This document shows positions 30,785 through 40,407 of a stretch of 64,000 bases of DNA, piece by piece (the stretch's first letter is position 1; every line of letters starts with the position of its first letter). A program made the translations under genes and the position numbers. The stretch is taken from contig JAIOPD010000097.1 in assembly GCA_021414115.1 (NCBI GenBank), positions 17,092-81,091 of the forward strand, written 5' to 3'. The DNA comes from Planctomycetia bacterium (GTDB taxonomy: Bacteria; Planctomycetota; Planctomycetia; Pirellulales; UBA1268). The notes under the pieces were generated by a model. It saw nothing but the letters and a program-made list of their open reading frames with translations. It had not been told where the DNA came from and did no database searches.

Positions 30785-31803
30785 CTAGTTTTCGGCCGCC
30801 GCTTCCACGACCACCCTGCGTGGCAGCGGTCCGTCGGCAGGCGTGGCCGGATCGTAATGGGCCACGCCCGGCGTGTATTCCACCGTCGTGGCCCGCCGTC
30901 CTTCCACCACCAACTCCCGGATGAGCCGCGCTGCCAGCATCTTCTCGAGCCGCGGCCGGGCCGCACCGATCCCCACGCGCCCCGGCTCGATCTCGGTCAC
31001 CTTCGCGATGTGGATGCCGAAGGGAGTGATGAACGGCCGCGAGACGTCGCCTTTGGCGATCGTGAACACCGGCTTCGCGAACCCGTCGATCAGTGGTCCG
31101 TCACGACCGATCCATCCGAGATCACCGCCTCGATGCCGGCTCGGACCCGCGGAATACCGGCGGGCCGCTTCCTCGAATGTCATGCGTCCCTGAAGGATGT
31201 CGCGACGAATACCGTCGGCCTGTTTCATCCGCCGCTCGAGGCCGTCGTCGCTGACGATGTCAGGCCGCAGCACCACATGGCTCACCCGGAGCCGGGTGCC
31301 GTCCACCTCCCGACGGTTCGTCGCGTAGGCCGCCTCGATCGCCTCGGGCGTCAGTCGCTGCCGCACGTACTTTTCGAGCCCGATCTCGAGCGCCATCTGC
31401 TCTCGAAGCATCGGCTCATCCCGGCCCGACCGTGCGAGAAAATCCTCGAACGTTGTCGCCTTGCCGACGAACTGGGCCTTGAGTCGGTCCATGCCGGCGG
31501 CGATCTCCGAGTCCGCGATGCCGACGAGTTGCCGGGAGAGTTCGAGCCGCAGGATCGCCTCGTCAACGAGCTGCTCGACCACGGCGGCCTCGACTTGCAG
31601 TCGCTGCTCGCCAACTGCCAAGGCCGCCGGATTGAGGCGACGAATGACGCGGTCGATGGCCGTGCGAGCGATTGAAACGTCCCCCACTCGCACCGCGACG
31701 TCTGGATCCTCCGGCGCGGCCGCATCAACGACGCGGCATGCCGCCGCTGCGGCGAGCAGCGTTACGATGATCAGACAGGGCCGCCGCACCATGGCGGCCA
31801 TGA
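30785..31803 (-). CDS. Parvulin-type peptidyl-prolyl isomerase (SurA/PrsA-like)
   Basis: LRVSHVVLRPDIVSDDG...DILQGRMTFEEAARRYSAGPSRHRGGDLGWIGRDGPLIDGFAKPVFTIAKGDVSRPFITPFGIHIAKVTEIEPG. Start around MAAMVRRPCLIIVTLLAAAAACRVVDA. Confidence 0.9.
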
Positions 31804-32018
31804 TTCCTGTGCGGTCGGTGGAAAGAGCAACCACGGCGGGCACTCCCGGCAGCAGACGCGAAACCTTGTTTTCACCCCGAGGCATGGTACGCGACCCGCG
31901 CGGTCTTCAGAAGCCGGCCCGGCACAACTGGCGAAACACGGTGGGGCCATCCACAATGCGAGCGTTCGATCCCGGCGGCCTCGCTCCCGCCGGCCCACCA
32001 GCCGAAGCCGACGCTGCC

Positions 32019-33116
32019 ATGTCGAAAATCGCGATCAGCCTGTGCGGTGAAGGCCGGGGGCATGCCACCCGCGTCGGCTCGCTCGTCGACCGGCTCGAAG
32101 CCGACCACGAGATCCTGATCTGGACTTCTGCCGACGCCCTCGACTTCCTCCGGGGCCGGTTCGCCGCCCGGCACCCGAGGGTCAGGATCGAGGAAATCCC
32201 CGGGGTCGTCTTCGAATACAGCGGCGGCAGGCTCGACGTGATGAAGTCGATCGCCGCCGGCCTCGACTACCAGGCCCGTCAACTCGGCCCGCTCGTCGAT
32301 CGCATGCTGCGGGAGCTGGAGGCCTTTGGCGCTGACCTCGCGATCACCGACTTCGAGCCCGGTCTGCCGCGGGCGGCTGGCCGCATGGGCATCCCGCTGG
32401 TGAGCGTGGACCACCAGCACTTCCTGCTCGCCTATGACCTCGATGCCTTGCCGTGGACCCTGCAGTGGAATGCCTGGTTCATGAGCCACGCCGTCTGGAT
32501 GTATGTCATGGAGGCGGCCGATACGGTGGTGTCGGCATTCTTTCGTCCGCCGCTCCGCCGGGGCTGGGAACACGTGGTGCAGGTGGGCCCGCTGCTGCGC
32601 CGCGAGGTCGTCGAGGCGGTGCCCCGCGACGAAGGCTTTCTCCTCAGTTACCTGCGGCGGCACACTCCATTTTCCGCGATCGAAGCGCTGGCCGACTGCG
32701 GCAGGCCCGTGCGGGTCTACGGACTCGGCCACCGCGAGCACGTCGGCAACGTGTCGTTTCACGCCCTCGACGAGCGGCGGTTTATCGAGGATCTCGCCGC
32801 CTGTCACGGACTGGTGTCGGCCGCCGGCAACCAGCTCATTGGCGAGGCCCTGCACATGGGAAAACCGCTCCTCGCGCTGCCGGAGCGGGCGCACGCGGAG
32901 CAGCTCATGAACAGCCATTTCCTCCGGTCGATGGGCTGCGGCGACTTCCGCATGCTGGAGGAGGTCGATCGCGGGCACGTGCGATCGTTTCTCGATGGTC
33001 TCAGCGGATACCGTCCCGCCCTGGCGGCGGTTGCGGGACGGCTGGACGGCACCGACGACGTGCTCCGCGTGATCCGACATCGGCTCGGACAGCGGCAGGC
33101 AACCGGTGCCGGCTGA
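32019..33116 (+). CDS. Glycosyltransferase-like protein (MJ1255/Glyco_trans_1_3 type)
   Basis: MSKIAISLCGEGRGHATRVGSLVDRLEADHEILIWTS...DFEPGLPRAAGRMGIPLVSVDHQHFLL...LVSAAGNQLIGEALHMGKPLLALPERAHAEQLMNS. Confidence 0.8.
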   Translation: MSKIAISLCGEGRGHATRVGSLVDRLEADHEILIWTSADALDFLRGRFAARHPRVRIEEIPGVVFEYSGGRLDVMKSIAAGLDYQARQLGPLVDRMLRELEAFGADLAITDFEPGLPRAAGRMGIPLVSVDHQHFLLAYDLDALPWTLQWNAWFMSHAVWMYVMEAADTVVSAFFRPPLRRGWEHVVQVGPLLRREVVEAVPRDEGFLLSYLRRHTPFSAIEALADCGRPVRVYGLGHREHVGNVSFHALDERRFIEDLAACHGLVSAAGNQLIGEALHMGKPLLALPERAHAEQLMNSHFLRSMGCGDFRMLEEVDRGHVRSFLDGLSGYRPALAAVAGRLDGTDDVLRVIRHRLGQRQATGAG

Positions 33117-33118
33117 CC

Positions 33119-33745
33119 TCAGGCGGCGGCGAGCGAGCGGACGATCGCCGGGATGATCGCCCGCATCGCGCGGCCGCGATGACTGATCACCGCCTTGACG
33201 ACCGGCGAGAGCTCGCCGAACGTGCGGTGGTATTCGGAAACGATGAACAGCGGGTCGTAGCCGAACCCACCGGCGCCCGTAGGCGACTCGGCGATCACGC
33301 CGCCACACACGCCCTGGGAAACGGCGACGATCCGGCCGGACGGGTCGGCAAGCGTGGCATGGCAGGCGTAGTGGGCGGCGCGGTCGCGACCGACCATGCC
33401 GGTGAGCCGCTCGAGCAGCAGGGCATTGTTGCGGGCATCGACGGCCTCGCGATCCGCCCCCGGCGCCGGCCCGGAAAACCGCGCTGAGTGGATGCCCGGT
33501 GCGCCGCCGAGCGCGGGCACCACCAGGCCGCTGTCCTCGGCCAACACCCAGTTCCCCAAGGCACGGGCCTGGGCCTGGGCTTTGAGCGCCGCATTTTCAG
33601 CGAAGGAGGCACCCGTCTCCGCGACGTCCACCGCGCCGGCGAGCCCTACCAGCGACACGCAGCTCATGTCGAAAGGCTCGAGCAGTTCGAGGAGCTCGCG
33701 AACCTTTCCCTGGTTCGTCGTGCCCAGGACGAGCGTCGCGGTCAT
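33119..33745 (-). CDS. rdgB: XTP/dITP diphosphatase (HAM1/RdgB family)
   Basis: LVLGTTNQGKVRELLELLEP, ETGASFAENAALKA, LAEDSGLVVPALGGAPGIHSARFSG, GGFGYDPLFIVSEYHRTFGEL, SHRGRAM. Confidence 0.95.
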   Translation of the reverse strand: MTATLVLGTTNQGKVRELLELLEPFDMSCVSLVGLAGAVDVAETGASFAENAALKAQAQARALGNWVLAEDSGLVVPALGGAPGIHSARFSGPAPGADREAVDARNNALLLERLTGMVGRDRAAHYACHATLADPSGRIVAVSQGVCGGVIAESPTGAGGFGYDPLFIVSEYHRTFGELSPVVKAVISHRGRAMRAIIPAIVRSLAAA

Positions 33746-34917
33746 CGTCGCCCCGCCGGCGGCCGCGGCACGTCGATGGGTTTGGGTTGCACGTCGAGCA
33801 TGATGCCGTCGAACGACCGCGGCAGGATCTGGCCGCGGGCGAGAGCCGCCTGATCGGGACCGAGCCCCGCGACGATCCGCGCGATCTCCGGGTGCGGGTT
33901 CTGGCGGCCACCGGGCCCCGGGACGACGAGTTGGTCGATGCTGCCCACGCAGACGATGCTCGAATCGCGGTCGTGAAACTCCCAGGCTGGCCAGCCGTTT
34001 TTCCGCAGGGCCTCGGTGAGCCGGTGTGCCTTGTCGGCGGCCTCCACGAGTCTGCTCTCCTGCTGCACGCCGCGCACGTGAGGATCCTTCCAGCCGTTGC
34101 CCTTGAGCACCTCGACGAACCGCGTGACGTCCACGAGACCGCCTGACGACGGCTCCTCCTCGACGTTTCCGGCCGCCGTGTTGAAGGTGCCGGCGCCGGT
34201 GAAGGTCGCCACGCGGACGGTGTAGCGGCCCGGGCAGTCGAGCAGACCGTGGGTCACGTCGGCGTTCATCTCCATCACGAAGTCGTCGATCTGCTGCCGC
34301 GAGAAATAGTCGGCCGGCAACAGCGGGTTGGGAATGAGCAGGGCCGCGTGCAGCGGCGGCTTCGCGGCGGCGTTGCCCCCGCGGAGATGGTCGCGATTGG
34401 CCTGGAGAAACTCGCTCTCCAGACGATTCTTGGCCGAGAGCTCCGACGACTTGGGCCGCAGCGCCTTGACCTTCTGCAGCACCTTCTGGCCGCGGGGATC
34501 CTCGAACGAGGCGAAGTCGCCGACCAGCACCGCGACCTCGATCACCTGCCCCTCATTGGCATATCGCATCCGCTTCGGAGTGCCGTCGGGATTGAGCCCC
34601 ATGCCGCGCTGCTCGCCGGTGTAATCAAACGCCTTCTCGTGCGTGTACGACTGCAGCCGGTACGTGCTTCGCAACTCCTGAACGAGCCGGCGGGCGTCGT
34701 CACGGGCGCCCTCGCCGCGGAAGGTGGTCGCCAACACGAGCCACGGGCCGTCTTTTTCGGCGAGCGGATACATGGCCTGCGGATCGACGTCTCCGGAAGA
34801 GAACCAACTTGTCGGCAGCCAGCCCGTCTGAGCCAACGCGGACGGCTGGAAGGCGCCGGCCGTGAGAACCGCGAGGACAACGGCCTGATGGCTGAGGATG
34901 ACAGCGGGACGCATCAC
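33742..34917 (-). CDS. Hypothetical secreted protein
   Basis: Signal peptide MRPAVILSHQAVVLAVLTAGAFQPSALAQ; stop overlaps rdgB start. Confidence 0.75.
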   Translation of the reverse strand: MMRPAVILSHQAVVLAVLTAGAFQPSALAQTGWLPTSWFSSGDVDPQAMYPLAEKDGPWLVLATTFRGEGARDDARRLVQELRSTYRLQSYTHEKAFDYTGEQRGMGLNPDGTPKRMRYANEGQVIEVAVLVGDFASFEDPRGQKVLQKVKALRPKSSELSAKNRLESEFLQANRDHLRGGNAAAKPPLHAALLIPNPLLPADYFSRQQIDDFVMEMNADVTHGLLDCPGRYTVRVATFTGAGTFNTAAGNVEEEPSSGGLVDVTRFVEVLKGNGWKDPHVRGVQQESRLVEAADKAHRLTEALRKNGWPAWEFHDRDSSIVCVGSIDQLVVPGPGGRQNPHPEIARIVAGLGPDQAALARGQILPRSFDGIMLDVQPKPIDVPRPPAGRR

Positions 34918-35080
34918 GTGTGAGACTCCTCCTCTTCAGAACATCGCCGGATGGCAGGCCTGGCCTCATCCGGGGCGACGACGGTAGCAGGCGGCCCGAT
35001 CCGCTGCCAGACTGGAATGAACCCTGGGAAACCTGGGGTGCCCCGGTGAACGGCGGGCTCTGCCCGCGGCGGAGGAATCG

Positions 35081-35518
35081 ATGACCCGAAGCAGATCGGT
35101 GTCGGCGCTGACGGTTGTCGTCGTCGCCGTCTGGCTGGCCACGGTGTGCGGCCCCCCGGCGGCGTTCCTCGCGTGGCGGCAGCAACGGCTCGTGGTCGTC
35201 GGCAGCCCGGAGGCCCAGGCCGGCTGGGACGCCTTTCGCGCCGACATGCGAAAACAGTCGGGCCGTGACGGGCCCGTGCAACGCAAGGTGCCGAAGAGCG
35301 CCGAGCCGCCCGAACTCGTCTGGCTACGGGACTACGCGCACCTCGCGGTGATCGCGTGGGTGGCGCTCGTTGGGGTGCTCGGCGGCTTCCTCGCGGCCGT
35401 CGTGATCGGCGTCGCGCGGGGAGTGCCGCCGCTGCGTTCAGCGGCCCAGAATCAGCCGCCCGGTCAACGCGACGACGAAAAACAGCACCAACGTGATGCC
35501 CAGCACACCGACGAATGA
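35081..35518 (+). CDS. Hypothetical membrane protein
   Basis: Two hydrophobic segments (ALTVVVVAVWLATVCG; AVIAWVALVGVLGGFLAAVVIGVA). Confidence 0.5.
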   Translation: MTRSRSVSALTVVVVAVWLATVCGPPAAFLAWRQQRLVVVGSPEAQAGWDAFRADMRKQSGRDGPVQRKVPKSAEPPELVWLRDYAHLAVIAWVALVGVLGGFLAAVVIGVARGVPPLRSAAQNQPPGQRDDEKQHQRDAQHTDE

Positions 35519-35524
35519 AGTCAC
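35438..35524 (-). CDS. Candidate 28-aa single-TM membrane miniprotein
   Basis: GTG start: (M)TSFVGVLGITLVLFFVVALTGRLILGR*; antisense to the end of 35081..35518. Confidence 0.35.
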   Translation of the reverse strand: MTSFVGVLGITLVLFFVVALTGRLILGR

Positions 35525-35630
35525 GGCTGACTCCCGGATCCGGATGGGGGCGGGCGGAATGGGTTCCCGCTCGCTTCAAGGATCGTAGAGGGCGGCGGCT
35601 GGCCCGACAAGACGACCTGCCGCGTCCGCG

Positions 35631-36257
35631 TCACGACCCTGAGCCGCTCCGAAAAACGTCTTCGGCGACCATCGTTCGACCGGTGCGGCCGAGGTCGTCG
35701 AGCGTGCGACGCTGGCCCACCGTGTGCCACGGCGTGACATCCGACAACTCCGGCATGATCTCGAGGATCTGTTCGATCAGCATCGTCACCATCCGGCCCA
35801 CCGGCTGTCCCTCCGTGCGCTCGCGGATCGCTGCGGCGGTCTTCATGAGCTTCACCATCCTTGACCGCTCGAGCACCGGGCCCGACAGCTGATCATCGCC
35901 CTCGACGAGCAGTTCGGCGACCGGCACCTCCAGCACCTGCTGCCAGCGAAGCAGGTCGGAGAGCCGCAGGTCGCATTCGGGCTGCTCCTGATGCCGCACC
36001 ACGGGCAGCGACATGCCGAGCCGGCGGGCGACGTTGCGGAGCGTGACCCCTTGCCGCTGCCGCACCTCGGCGATGCGGTGCAGCGAGGGCTTCGGCTCCC
36101 GCAACCCGCGCCGTTCACGTGTCAAAGAGCCGGCGTCGAACTCGGCGCGTGCCACGTCGGAATGCTCCGTGTCTGCGACCGCACGGGGATCGTCGTAGCC
36201 GGGTTCGGAGTCGTCGAAGTCGTCGCGGCAAATCCGATCGCAATCAACGGTGGCCAT
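35631..36257 (-). CDS. XRE-like helix-turn-helix regulator
   Basis: SLHRIAEVRQRQGVTLRNVARRLGMSLPVVRHQEQPECDLRLSDLLRWQQVLEVPVAELL. Confidence 0.75.
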   Translation of the reverse strand: MATVDCDRICRDDFDDSEPGYDDPRAVADTEHSDVARAEFDAGSLTRERRGLREPKPSLHRIAEVRQRQGVTLRNVARRLGMSLPVVRHQEQPECDLRLSDLLRWQQVLEVPVAELLVEGDDQLSGPVLERSRMVKLMKTAAAIRERTEGQPVGRMVTMLIEQILEIMPELSDVTPWHTVGQRRTLDDLGRTGRTMVAEDVFRSGSGS

Positions 36258-36416
36258 GGGCGGTCCTCCGAACGTGGTACGCGTGTCCGCTACGCCGTGT
36301 GGAGGCTGAAGGCCTGATCCTTCTCGTCGTCGCGGTGCATGGACATACGCGGCTCGCGGTCAAAGCGTTCACTCGGCCGAAAAGTTTTTTTGGCCGAGCC
36401 AGTTTTTTCGTGGGGC

Positions 36417-36460
36417 GGACGCCATATTCCCGGCGCGTGCGCTTGGGGCTTCCCGACGGG
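36417..36460 (+). repeat. Family 1 dispersed repeat, half copy
   Basis: GACGCCATATTCCCGGCGCGTGCGCTTGGGGCTTCCCGACGGG matches the right half of copy B. Confidence 0.75.
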
Positions 36461-36473
36461 ATGCGGGACGCTC

Positions 36474-36587
36474 GGGAAGCCCGGAGCGCAAGCGACGGGT
36501 ATCCGGGTGGCATGTCGTGCGGACACCGACGAACGAAACGGGGTGGAGGGCGTATTCCCCGCGCGTGCGCTTGGGGCTTCCCGACGG
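36474..36587 (+). repeat. Family 1 dispersed repeat, copy B (114 bp)
   Basis: GGGAAGCCCGGAGCGCAAGCGACGGGTATCCGGGTGG...GGGTGGAGGGCGTATTCCCCGCGCGTGCGCTTGGGGCTTCCCGACGG; ends GGGAAGCCC/GGGCTTCCC are inverted. Confidence 0.85.
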
Positions 36588-36683
36588 GTTCCCCGTGCAG
36601 CCGGTCGTGGTAGCCTGCTGTCTCGGTGGCCGATCCTGCCGGTGGTGGCGGATCGACTCCACCGACTCCCTGCGGCTCTCCTC

Positions 36684-37679
36684 ATGGCCAGTGATCCAGC
36701 GACTCTCAGCCACGCTCACGCCGCACTCCGCACCGCCGTCGCGTGGAAGGACCTCCCGGGCCACGGGGTGCTCCTGGCCACCGGCCGCGACGCCGTCCGG
36801 TTCGTGGACAACTTCACCACGGCCGCCCTCTCACGACTGGACGTGGGCCAGGGCGCCGAGGGTTTCTTCACCGATTCGCGAGGCTGGGTGATCGCGTTGG
36901 CGAGCATCCTTCGCACCGCCGACGGGCTCTGGATCGACGCCGCCCCCGGGACCGCGCCGCGACTCCGAGATCATCTGGAGCATTACCACATTCGCGAGGA
37001 CGTGGCGCTCGCCGATGCGTCGGCCGACCGCGCGAGCGTGCTCATCGCCGGTCCTCGGTCAGCTGACTGGATCGCCGCGCGCGCCGCTGCCCCGGTGCCG
37101 GCGCGACTCTTCGATCATGTCGGCATTCTGCTCGGGGGCATCGACGTGCATCTCGCCCGGATGGACTGGTGCGGGCCCGATTGTTTTCTCGTGCAACTCG
37201 CCGCGACGGACGAACACGCCTTCCGACAGTGGCTCGAGGCCGAAGGCCTTCCCCGGGCGGATGCGGCCGCCTTCGAGTGTGCGCGGATCGAAAACCGTTA
37301 TCCGCTGCCCGGCGACATTCCCGACAAGACCCTTCCCCAGGAACTCGATCGGACGGCGCGGGCGATCTCGTTCACGAAAGGCTGCTATCTCGGTCAGGAG
37401 ACGGTGGCCCGTCTCGATGCTCTCGGCCACGTGAACCGCACGCTCGCGCTCGTCGCCATCGAGGGCCCGCCGCCACCGGCAGGCACGCCCGTGACCTGGG
37501 GCGACGAGGTCGTCGGCACGATGACGTCGTCATGCCCGTCAGCCGCCGGCGCTGGAGCCATCGGACTTGCGATCCTGCACCGCAAGTCGCTTGCCGGTCC
37601 CCTGGCGGTGCAGGGCCGCGTCGCTCACGTCGTCACGCGACCGGCGGCGCATGATGCAGCCACGCTGAGGGGCTCGTGA
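36684..37679 (+). CDS. ygfZ: YgfZ/GcvT-like folate-binding protein
   Basis: Signature KGCYLGQETVARLDALGHVNRTL; GcvT-like N-terminal domain. The ORF-track extension to 36339 runs through the repeat and is rejected. Confidence 0.88.
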   Translation: MASDPATLSHAHAALRTAVAWKDLPGHGVLLATGRDAVRFVDNFTTAALSRLDVGQGAEGFFTDSRGWVIALASILRTADGLWIDAAPGTAPRLRDHLEHYHIREDVALADASADRASVLIAGPRSADWIAARAAAPVPARLFDHVGILLGGIDVHLARMDWCGPDCFLVQLAATDEHAFRQWLEAEGLPRADAAAFECARIENRYPLPGDIPDKTLPQELDRTARAISFTKGCYLGQETVARLDALGHVNRTLALVAIEGPPPPAGTPVTWGDEVVGTMTSSCPSAAGAGAIGLAILHRKSLAGPLAVQGRVAHVVTRPAAHDAATLRGS

Positions 37680-38218
37680 TGGCCGATGAGACCGATCCCG
37701 ACGAACTCTTGCTCGAAACCCGCCGCTTCGCGGTGGTGCGACGGCGGGAACGATTCGCCGATGGCACCTCCCGCACCCGCGAGGTGGTGCTCCATCCCGG
37801 CAGCGTGGTCGTGGTGCCGATGGTGTCGCCCGCCCGTGTCTGCCTCGTCGAGGTCGTCCGCGCGGCGGTCGGTACGACGCTCCTCGAGCTGCCTGCAGGC
37901 ACGCTCGACCGCGAGGAATCGCTCGCCGATGCTGCGCGCCGCGAGCTGATCGAGGAGACGGGCTACCGCGCCGGGCGAATCGAGCCGGCCGGATCGTTCT
38001 GGATGTCGCCCGGCATCCTCCGCGAACGGATGCACCTGTTCGTGGCGGAGGATCTTGTGGCCGGGCCACAGGCCCTCGAACCCGGGGAGCAGATCGAGAC
38101 ACGGGTCGTCGATTGGGACGAAGCGGTGGCCATGTGCGGCGACGGCCGGATCGACGACGCCAAGACGATCGCCGCCATCCTGCTCGTGGATGCCCGTCGC
38201 CACGGTCGATGCGTCTGA
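37680..38218 (+). CDS. NUDIX hydrolase (ADP-ribose pyrophosphatase-like)
   Basis: LELPAGTLDREESLADAARRELIEETGYRAG = Nudix box. Confidence 0.92.
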
Positions 38219-38231
38219 GGTTCAGACGTCC

Positions 38232-39257
38232 TTATCGCGGAATCTCGTCGCCGCTTCCGGCCGCTGCGCGTCGCGAACGGTCGATCAGGAGCAGCACGCC
38301 GCCAACCATACCGGTGAGGACGGTGCTCAGTCCCCAGAGCAGCGCGATGGCCACTCCCTGTGCTCCGGGCACGCCCTGCTCCGCGAGCAGATACGACATC
38401 GCGTTTTCACGAACGCCAAACCCGCCGATGCTGATCGGGAGCACCATCGCGAGGGCGACCAGCGGCACGACCGAGAACCACAGCGACAGCGGCTGGTCGA
38501 CGCCGAGCGCCCGGCCGCTGAACGCCACCGCCACGGCCCCCCCCATCTGCACGACGAAACTCCAGGCGACGGCCTTCGCGATCAGGCTGGGCCGCTGCTG
38601 GTAGGGCAAGAGCTGTGCCAGGAAGCCGCGGGCCGGATGCGGCGCCGGAAATGCGGCGATCAGGCGGTCGAGAAACGAGACGACCACGAGGAACACCGCC
38701 AGCGCGAGTGCAAGCAGCGCTGTTGCGACGACCAGTGTGGCCGGCAGGCCAAGCGCGTATTTTCGGGCCGCGAGGGCGGCGCCGCCGAGCACCGCCAGCG
38801 CCGAGAGACCCGTGAGCCGGTCGGCGACGACCGAACAGCCCGCCAGCAGCCGCCGCGGTGTCGTCTCGCCGATGCGGTATGCCTTGACGACGTCGCCGCC
38901 AATCGACGATGGCAGGCAAAGGTTGAAAAACATTCCTTCAAAAAACTGCAGCACGAAGAAACGCCGCGGGAAGTCGAAGCCGAGCGGTCGGGCCAGTTCG
39001 GCCCAGCGGATACCCGCCACCACCTGCACGAGCAGACCGGTGACGAGCCCGAGAGTCCACCACGACCAATCGGCCTTGGCCATCACCGTCCACATCCCAG
39101 CCTTGACCCGGCCATCGACATCCTTGTCGTGCCAATCGATGCCGCTGAGTGCATACGCCATCAGGGTCGCGGTCGCCGCGAGCCGCAGGACCATGGTCAA
39201 CCACGGGGGCAGCGCGAACCGTTTCGCGGCGACGGGATTGGATTCGATCGCTTCCAT
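38232..39257 (-). CDS. Lysylphosphatidylglycerol synthase TM / AglD-like flippase family membrane protein
   Basis: RWAELARPLGFDFPRRFFVLQFFEGMFFNLCLPSSIGGDVVKAYRIG; SIGGFGVRENAMSYLLAEQGV. Confidence 0.85.
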   Translation of the reverse strand: MEAIESNPVAAKRFALPPWLTMVLRLAATATLMAYALSGIDWHDKDVDGRVKAGMWTVMAKADWSWWTLGLVTGLLVQVVAGIRWAELARPLGFDFPRRFFVLQFFEGMFFNLCLPSSIGGDVVKAYRIGETTPRRLLAGCSVVADRLTGLSALAVLGGAALAARKYALGLPATLVVATALLALALAVFLVVVSFLDRLIAAFPAPHPARGFLAQLLPYQQRPSLIAKAVAWSFVVQMGGAVAVAFSGRALGVDQPLSLWFSVVPLVALAMVLPISIGGFGVRENAMSYLLAEQGVPGAQGVAIALLWGLSTVLTGMVGGVLLLIDRSRRAAAGSGDEIPR

Positions 39258-39380
39258 GAACCTCGAGTCGTACGCCGCATGGACGTCCGTCCGCCAGATG
39301 CCGGCGGTGGATGAATCCCGGCGGCGAGGCGGGTACCCTACACGAAATCACGGCCACAGGCCCATCGGACCCCTTCAACC

Positions 39381-40310
39381 ATGCCGTTCACCGCCCCCTG
39401 GATCGTTCATTTTCCGGGGGCGGAGATCGCCACGGTCACGCTGGCCTTTGCGTGGGGGGCAACGGTCGGCAGCTTCATCAATGTGGTGGTCCATCGGCTG
39501 CCCCGCGGCGAATCGCCGGTCAGCGGACGGTCGCATTGCCCGAAGTGCGGGTCCGCGATTCGCGCCCGTGACAACGTGCCCGTCCTTGGCTGGCTGCTCC
39601 TCCGCGGCCGCTGCCGTGACTGCGACGCGGCAATCTCGCCGCGATATCCGCTGGTCGAGGCGGCCTGCGGCGCGCTCACCGCCGCGGTCGCGGCCGCCGA
39701 ACTCGTCGGGGGCGGCCGCTGGCTGCCGCTGCTCGCAGACGCCTCCGGCCGCGGCATCGATCGCCTCTTGCTCCTGGGGGACTGGCCGCTGCTGATTTCG
39801 TGTGGTCTGCACGCCGCGATCCTGATGACGATGCTCGCCTGGAGCCTGCTCGCCGTGGAATGCGGGTCGCTCGCCTGCCGGGGATCGGCTGCGGCAATCG
39901 TCGGCGTGATCCTGGTCGTGGTCGTGACGCCGCTGGCCGGGCCGGTGGGGGTGTTGCCCGACGGCGGTTCGTGGCCGCCATCGTCTCCCCCTTGGCCGAC
40001 ACTCGTAGCCTCGGTCGCCGGCGTTGCCCTCGGTGCCGTCGCGGGTCGACTCACGGGGGGCGTCGTCGACGGATGCTGCCTCGCACTCCTGGGCGCGGCC
40101 CTCGGCTGGCAAGCCGTAGTGGTCGTAACGGTTGGAACATCCGCCATCCGGTGGGTGACGACGGCTGTCGGCGCGGCATCGAACCGCCGCCCGCATCCCG
40201 GCGCCCCCGGGATTCCGGCGATTGTCACCGCGGCGGCGGTTCAGATTCTCTGCTGGCACCCGATCCTGACGGCCTGGCGGCATGTCATCCGGTTCATGGG
40301 CGGCTCATGA
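39381..40310 (+). CDS. Prepilin peptidase A24-like protein with degenerate catalytic motifs
   Basis: [64 protein letters not shown] (A24 N-terminal domain with CxxC pairs); C-terminal TM region [21 protein letters not shown]. Confidence 0.82.
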   Translation: MPFTAPWIVHFPGAEIATVTLAFAWGATVGSFINVVVHRLPRGESPVSGRSHCPKCGSAIRARDNVPVLGWLLLRGRCRDCDAAISPRYPLVEAACGALTAAVAAAELVGGGRWLPLLADASGRGIDRLLLLGDWPLLISCGLHAAILMTMLAWSLLAVECGSLACRGSAAAIVGVILVVVVTPLAGPVGVLPDGGSWPPSSPPWPTLVASVAGVALGAVAGRLTGGVVDGCCLALLGAALGWQAVVVVTVGTSAIRWVTTAVGAASNRRPHPGAPGIPAIVTAAAVQILCWHPILTAWRHVIRFMGGS

Positions 40311-40407
40311 GCCGCCGGTTTAACCACTGGCTTTTGGAACCAACGCATGAAATCGCTTTCCGCCCCGTGTATGATTGGGGATCGTCGATGGGCACTGGTT
40401 CTGCCGT

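Noticed and set aside
31872-33308. 478-aa minus-strand ORF
   Set aside because: Antisense to the glycosyltransferase-like gene, which has clear conserved motifs.
36339-36683. N-terminal extension of the YgfZ-like ORF to 36339
   Set aside because: Runs through the family 1 repeats; the protein homologous to YgfZ starts at 36684.
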